Assembly: GCA_028023455.1 (NCBI GenBank)
Contig: JAQFVV010006274.1
Coordinates: 3,036,001-3,100,000, forward strand
Direction: 5' to 3'
Length of the DNA: 64,000 nt
DNA from: Epiperipatus broadwayi
Lineage: Eukaryota > Onychophora > Udeonychophora > Euonychophora > Peripatidae
Shown: positions 57,663 through 64,000 of the stretch, piece after piece
Numbering within the stretch: the first letter of the stretch is position 1
Layout of the letters: the number at the start of each line of letters is the position of its first letter
The notes under the pieces: model-generated
The model's input: the letters and a program-made list of their open reading frames with translations, nothing else
Told to the model about the DNA's origin: nothing
Database searches by the model: none
Program-made: the position numbers and the translations under genes

Positions 57663-58873
57663 ATAATTTTATCAACATTTTAATATAATATACAGATTTT
57701 TATCATAAATTTAATTAATAATATACTATTATATCAATAATTTAATTGTAATTCAATAAACTATTTTTGTTTTAATACAATAATTAAGTGCCTTAAAAAA
57801 ATGGGGAAAGTCAAGAAAATTTCATAAGAATATAAAATTACTACTAACTATTATCTTTGATAGAATAGCTAGTTTCTAGAGCATTCCAAAATTTCATTAT
57901 TTATGAATCTATGCTAGTTATCACTGATAAGACCGCATCTCTTGAAGAAGAAAAAAAAAATACCATTGAATCTATTGTGTTCCATATTAAAATGTATTTA
58001 GAAACTTTAATAAAGTTTGATGATTTTTCTAGAAACAATTAGCACTTCAACTAGATGATAAATATTATTAATTATCATATAATTACTAAATAGGTTCTAT
58101 ATCATGTCAAAAAGCTTTCAATCTTTTACTCTTTTTTTTCTTCAAATATTTATAATGGGTTTTTTTTCTATAAACACAAAATCAACCTCCAAAAATGTAT
58201 GGAAGCTTCAGATAATAATATAATGGTGCCGTTTACTGACACATATTCTACATTTATTGTGTTGGTTATAGACTGGCCATCTGAAAAGAAAATTTACTTG
58301 CAATCTAAAAAAATTCAAAATTCACTTAGTCTTGATCCAAATATTGAAATCATGTGAATAACAGATAGATATTCTAACCTCCACTTCATGAGAACTTTTA
58401 GTTTTTGTTTTCCATATATCTTTCACTATCTTTTCTGACATATTTTCACCAATTTTATTTTTATTAAGCCAAAATTGTTATTCTTATTTTTTGTCACTAC
58501 TTTCAATAACAGTAACTAACTTCTAAGCAGTTAATAGGACTGAATTAATCTATTCTATAATTATCATTTTAGATCTTTTATCTGTTTGAACTTAGTATTA
58601 TTGTTTTGCTATAATGGCATTCTTTTTTTACTCCAAACACAAAACTTTCATCAATTTTATTTAACTTTTTGACAAGTTGATTTTTCAATATATTTTAAAT
58701 AAACCTAAAGGTTGAATTTTTTTCTAGTAATGCTAATTCAGGTTTATTAAAACTAGTGGATTTCATAAATTTATTCAAATAAATATTATAAAAAAGATTT
58801 AAAAATGCACTAACATTATCGCTTCCACATTAAATTAATATTTTTTAGTGACTGCTTAACTTTTCGATCTATA
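57663..58873. other. A+T-rich DNA, no gene seen
   Basis: Nothing recognised on either strand. Confidence 0.45.
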
Positions 58874-59010
<137 letters not shown>

Positions 59011-59844
59011 GATTTCAACAATATACTTTATTGCACAATAATAGGTTCTTTACAGCTGTCTTACAATGATTATTATTATTATTGTTGTTGTGTTGTTATT
59101 ATTATGTTTCAAAGGGAAAACTTTATTGAAACTCAAAAAGGGTTATATAAGTTACATTTGAAAACAAGAGGTTTTAAATACAAATTGATTCATGATATTA
59201 CATATATAATAAAGGTTTACAATCTTGAGAGGAAAGAAAACATAATTTATTGTAATTGAAAGAAAATGTCAAATTAGATTTACATAGAATTTTTTAATGT
59301 AATATTGAGAGAAATACAGGGAAACACATGATAGTATGAAAGAGAAAATATGGAGGAGGGATTGAAGTTGGAATTAGATTGACATGTGGCCCCATAAAAA
59401 TTGGGCTCATTTGATTAGAGTACTATAGTTTTCATAGCTAAGTCTTATTATTCATTTGCTACATAAGTTTTATGTGAAAAAAATTGAAAAATATTAAATA
59501 TTATTTACATAAGTTGCTGATAACTTATATTAACATCTAGAAAATTGCGGTGTAGTAAATCTAAGATTTCGCGCTATAATATAAATTAATAACTCAGTGA
59601 GTAATAAATGTATATGTTTATATATTCATGCTTTCAAGCCAAGATGCTTAAGACTGGCTAATATATATATATATATAAAAGTTAAGTAAAAGAGAAGAGT
59701 GGTATCATTCTTTTCTTATCAAAAAATCTCTGTCATGTGTCTAGGCCTGATCGCTTCTCAGACCGCTGTTTTAACAGCTATTGGCTGTCTGAAAATAATT
59801 GTAAGGCGCATGTGGAAGAATAGCAACCTTCCAGTCATTACTAA
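59011..59844. other. A+T-rich DNA, no gene seen
   Basis: Nothing recognised; a short TTG/TTA patch near 59070-59105. Confidence 0.45.
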
Positions 59845-60700
59845 ATATGAATTTGAAAATGGAACAATACTAATTTAGCACAAATAGCATCTTGGGAGAA
59901 TGGAAAAATACTAATCAGCATGAATTATATCTTGGAAAAATGGAAAAATACAAGTTAACATAAACTGCATCTTGTGAAAATGAAAAATACTAGTTCAGCT
60001 TGAATTTTATATTGGAAAAATAGAAAAATAGTAGTCATCCAGAATTGAATCTTGGAAAAATACTAGTCATCATAAACTGTATCTTGGGAACTAGTTTAGC
60101 ATGAATTGCACTTTAGGAAAATAGAAAAATACTAGTAGCGTGAATTGCATCTTGGAAAAATGGAAAATACTAGTTCAGCATAAATTTCATCCTGGTAAAA
60201 AAAAAATACTAGTCTGCATAAATTGCATCTTGGAAAACTAAAAAAATATTAGTTATTATGAATTGCATCTTGGGAAAATGGAAAAATATTAGTTCAGCAT
60301 GTACTGCATCTTGTGAAAATAAAAAAAAATACTCATTCAGAATGAATTCATTTTGGGAAAATAGAAAAATACTAGTTAGCTTGAATTCTATCTTGGGAAA
60401 AATACTAATAAGCAGAAATTGGATCTTGGGAAAATGGAAAAATGCCAGTTCAGCATGAATTGCATTTTGGGAAAATGGAAAAATACTTGTCAGCATGAAC
60501 TGCATCTTGGTAAAATGGAAAAAACTAATTCAATATGAATTGCATCTTGAGAAAATTGAAAAATACAGCAGAATTGCATCTTGGGAAAATGGAAAAATCT
60601 AGTTCAGCATGAATTATAATTTATGAAATGAGAAAATAATAGTTACCATCTATAACATCTTGGTAAAATAGAAAAATACTATTCAGTATGAATTGGTTTT
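59845..60700. repeat. Minisatellite, about 40-bp unit, roughly 21 copies
   Basis: The unit consensus has a CAGCATGAATTGCATCTTGG half followed by GAAAATGGAAAAATACTAGT. The clearest units are around 60250-60500. Copies differ by substitutions and small indels (unit length about 32-43 bp), so the array is old and not homogenised. Open frames across it (60209-60505 minus, 60258-60458 plus) are repeat artefacts. Confidence 0.9.
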
Positions 60701-61875
60701 TAATACTTTTAAAGTAAAACATTGGAGCTTATTACCGTGTCTGTGAACAAGTGAACTGCTTGCTGCAGGACTACTATGGAGACATCTGGTCATATGATAT
60801 CTCAGTTGTCATATTGTTTTTAAAATTATTATTTAATAATTTGATTTTTGTTAAAATTTTGAATGAAAAGTATCACAGAACTTTGAAAAAAGGTGTGAAT
60901 TAATTCTGAATTTCACAAAATGCGTACAGGGAAGTTTTCTATCTTTTCTGCTTTAGGTTTTTAGTACCTTCTAAATGTAAATCTCTGGATGTTTGTTATC
61001 TTGATTCTGAACAGGTGAACCATTTGTTGTTGTTGTTGTTATTTTTTTTTTTTAAAAAAAATCAACTAGCTATTTCCAATTATTATTTTAAAAACATCTG
61101 AAAAGATTACATTTAAGGCATAAACTCATTCACGAATTTATTAAGTAATTTAACTATATCATGATATGCCTAAATTTGACAATCATTAACTGTTTTCACA
61201 TTTCCTGTTTCAAAGATAAATCTGTTAATTTCATTTATAATCAGATAAGTCTAGTGACTATGGATTCCAATTAATTTATTAACTAGTAAAAGTTCAACAA
61301 TATCAAACAAAAATCAATTAGTTTTACTATTATATCTGGGGAGAGGTATGTTTGGAATCTTGCAAGAATAACATTTTTTTACACTATAATGCTTCATTGT
61401 TTGAAGAAATTACAGCTGAAATAGTTTAATACATTTGCAATATTGCTTAAACAGTAGTGACTGATCCATAAGAACTATTAAAGGGCAACACCCTAGAAAA
61501 GAATATGAAAATTAATTATTAAATTTGTGCTTGAAAATATCAATAATATAACAAACATTCTATATTTTGCATATTTACTATGTAAATACAATTCATTAAA
61601 CAGTTTTTAAAAAGAATTATTTTAATATAATGCTTCAGATTTTATTCAAAAATGTTTCTAATTATAGCTAGGTCAGAAATGTCATATTAGGTAAATTTCA
61701 GCATCCCAGCTCATTTGCTCTTATCAATGCATGTTAAAAGTAATTATGTGCCCAGAAGTGTTTTTTATGTAGCTTCAGTAGTTATGTGAGAGTAGAATGT
61801 TTACTGTCAATAAAAAAAATAAAAAAGAGTCATATATCATATGACTCCACTTCTTTTTTAAGCTTGCAGGAAATT
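60701..61875. other. A+T-rich DNA, no gene seen
   Basis: A (TTG)n patch near 61025-61039 lies next to T and A runs. No coding or RNA signal was recognised. Confidence 0.45.
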
Positions 61876-62188
61876 AACAAAGAGCTATGCTAATTGCTCA
61901 ACAAGCTTTGAGATAAATGCTAAGCAAGAGAAAGCATTTAAAATATCTCTATATGAACCCCCCCCCATCCCCTGACCAATGGTTTCATGCTTTTGGCACT
62001 CCTCAGAGAGGTGTTAGGATAGATCTAGTATCTGAAGCTACCCTAGCGCCTCTCTGAGAAGTGCCAAAAGCATGAAACCATTGGTCAGAGGGTGGGAGGT
62101 GGTTTTCAGATAGAGATATTTTAAATGTTTTCTCTTGCTAAGCATTTATTTCAAAGCTTGTTGAGCAATTAGCAAAGCTCTTTGTTTA
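61876..62188. repeat. Head-to-head dimer of compound repeat D1 ends
   Basis: Arms of about 143 and 149 bp (61876-62018 and 62040-62188) are reverse complements with few mismatches around a 21-bp centre containing AGATCTAGTATCTGAAG. The arm contains ACCAATGGTTTCATGC, GGCACTCCTCAGAGAGGTG, AATATCTCT and CAAGCTTTGA. These match the end of the 436-bp unit at 29690-29850. A run of Cs (61958-61966) is in the left arm only. Confidence 0.8.
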
Positions 62189-64000
62189 GAATGTTTATCT
62201 ACTCTGTTTTCTCTTCAGAGAAAATAAATTTTTTATCTTTTACTACTATGTCTAGGAAAATATTTTTATTGTTTTTATTTAGAATAAGCAATAAAATATT
62301 GTTGTTTTTTTTCTTCTTGTAATTATTATTTATAAATTAACATATAAATATTTAGTACAGAAAATATAACAAAATAATAAAAGAAATATTATTTAAAGAT
62401 TTATCATGATGGGTGTTATTGTTAAATATATATTATATAATGAGAGTGCTGACTACAGCCAGCAACTAGAAACCGGTCTGGAAATAGGGATATTTGAAAA
62501 AGCTTGTTAAAAGCTATTATTAGTACGCTCATTATATAAATTTGTAGTACAAGCTTATTAAATTAAGTCGCGTGATGTATGACTTGATTTTCTTGCGATA
62601 TATATATATATAAATTACCGCAATTAGTAAAAACAAAACAAAAATATTAAATCTTTTAACAATGATTGGTATAGAAAAATAAAATGGTTGCAAAATTTAA
62701 AATGTTATGTTTTGTTTTCCTTGCTTACTTTTTGATGTGATACTGTAGTAAAGTACCCCTGCTTAAAAATTTCGCAGATTATCTTTGAATTTAAATGAGG
62801 CTTGAAATGGGTTGTAAATTTTTTTTCCCACATTATGTGGAGATGTTTCATTTTTTATTTGTTTAAACAAATTATGATCATAAGGAACAATTTTCATGCT
62901 TTTAAAAATAGAATGTATTACATTGAGGAAATTATAAAGAGAGTTTCTATTGCCTTAATATGTTATAGAATTAATGTTTTAGATTCTAGTGCACATACAA
63001 GCCTGTAAAATTTTGGATTACTCTTTTAAGTAAAGCAGTTGTTGGTAATTTAAAAAAAATGTATTTTATGTTTAGCTCTATGGAGAGAGGACAAGCATAT
63101 TCCCGTTGCTTATTATATATATATAAAGAAATTTAAGTATTGAACAAATTCAGTATTAACATAAATTTATCCATACGTAGAAGTAAGAATCTGCTTAAGT
63201 TAATAAATAATTCACTTTTATATATATACACTTTAATATTAAATAGTTCAGTTGTTTTTATATTCTAAACGCATCTGTGAAAAGAAATAACACAATCAGA
63301 AAAGCAATTCAATAGTAAACTCCATCGTCGTTTAACAGAGGCCATTGCTTTTAGTCTTTCATTAAAAATAAATTTTCAGAGGTATAGAATTCGGTTCATT
63401 GAAGCTTTCAACAATTTTGTTTTGTGCCTCAGATACAAATTAAAAACCTAATATACGGCGGTAATATAAAAGCATTATAATATACTTTTTTTATTACTAT
63501 ATAAAATAAAAAATAATAATAAAACATATTTTTTTTTCGTTTCAGATCAGCCATTAGAACTACTCGTTTTCTTGGATTGTAAAATTTTTAGAACTAAAAA
63601 TAACTTTCGTTATATTTGCTGTAGATTTTTTTTTTCCAATAAAGATGCGGCAAAATTCAATTAGATCTTAACAAGCCAGTCCACTCTTGTAAAATCAAGT
63701 CACCGCGAACACAAACAGCCTTTGAAAAAAGAAATAATTTGGTTCCGAAGATTTTTTTTAACTCTTTAAATAATAATGACCCGATTTTATTTTAACTTGG
63801 TTTGTTCTACCGCACCTCGATTATCACTGAGCTGTATGTTTAGCTAAGCAATTATTTCTTATCAAAAACTGCAAAATAACAGATCGATTTAATTGGTAAA
63901 TTTTAGCTAAGATCATTACAGGTTAATCAAAACAACAACTTCTGATCTTTGCGAATGTTTATTAAAGACAACGTATAATTTCATTTGAGTTCGTAATTAT
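62189..64000. other. A+T-rich DNA to the window end
   Basis: Mostly plain sequence. A T-rich tract ending in TTTCGTTTCAG at about 63535-63545, followed by ATCAGCCATTAGAACTACTC, could be an acceptor with a short exon, but I found no support beyond the signal itself. Confidence 0.4.

Noticed and set aside
60209-60505. Minus-strand frame with repeated FFHFPKMQF-like segments
   Set aside because: The protein repeat follows the minisatellite unit, and neighbouring units shift frame. There are no splice signals and no family match.
63535-63660. Acceptor-like T-tract plus CAG followed by a short open stretch
   Set aside because: A single splice-like signal in T-rich DNA is expected by chance; no donor, protein motif or matching exon was found.

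Overview
This window reads as intergenic and intronic DNA from an invertebrate animal genome. It is strongly A+T-rich (about three quarters by eye) and has almost no intact coding sequence. It contains GT-AG introns, LINEs of two clades (Tx1-like L1 and RTE-like), Penelope-like elements, a hAT transposon, tRNA-derived short elements and many (TA)n, (GATA)n and (TTA)n arrays. A lophotrochozoan, cnidarian or chelicerate would fit; the sequence does not let me choose. No bacterial-type gene, operon, rRNA or CRISPR array is visible, and most open frames are chance frames in A+T-rich DNA or relics of transposons.

Layout. 1-7400: low-complexity flank, then a complete but inactivated Tx1/L1-type LINE (1580-7382) with a perfect 15-bp target-site duplication. 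8000-12100: short tRNA-related repeats and a second, diverged L1 fragment. 14056-16881: three exons of a trypsin-like serine protease with correct splice signals and phases, but a TGA at the conserved Trp before the catalytic-His motif. Its first intron holds an RTE end, a Penelope-like relic and a (GATA)n array. 17950-28500: a graveyard of RTE copies, one carrying a nested hAT that itself carries an L1 3' end, plus fold-back repeats. 29318-31172: a compound repeat built from 436-bp and 415-bp units with one inverted arm at the left. 31800-42540: a possible CR1-type ORF1 relic, two well-preserved RTE 3' ends and long stretches of plain A+T-rich DNA. 42543-48587: a young LTR element with 2.2-kb repeats around a 1.7-kb interior that encodes only a coiled-coil gag-like protein. 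48630-51810: an RTE scrap, a Penelope-like element with its own 5'-truncated copy joined head-to-head, and a LINE C-terminal relic. 51800-64000: mostly plain A+T-rich DNA with a tRNA-like SINE, an inverted SINE pair, a (TTA)n array, a roughly 40-bp minisatellite of about 21 units, and a head-to-head dimer of the 29-kb repeat family.

The only host gene supported is the serine protease. Everything else recognised is mobile-element biology. The least ordinary structures are the half-element tandem array at 29.3-31.2 kb, the two head-to-head Penelope-like arrangements, the gag-only LTR element, and the RTE/hAT/L1 nest.
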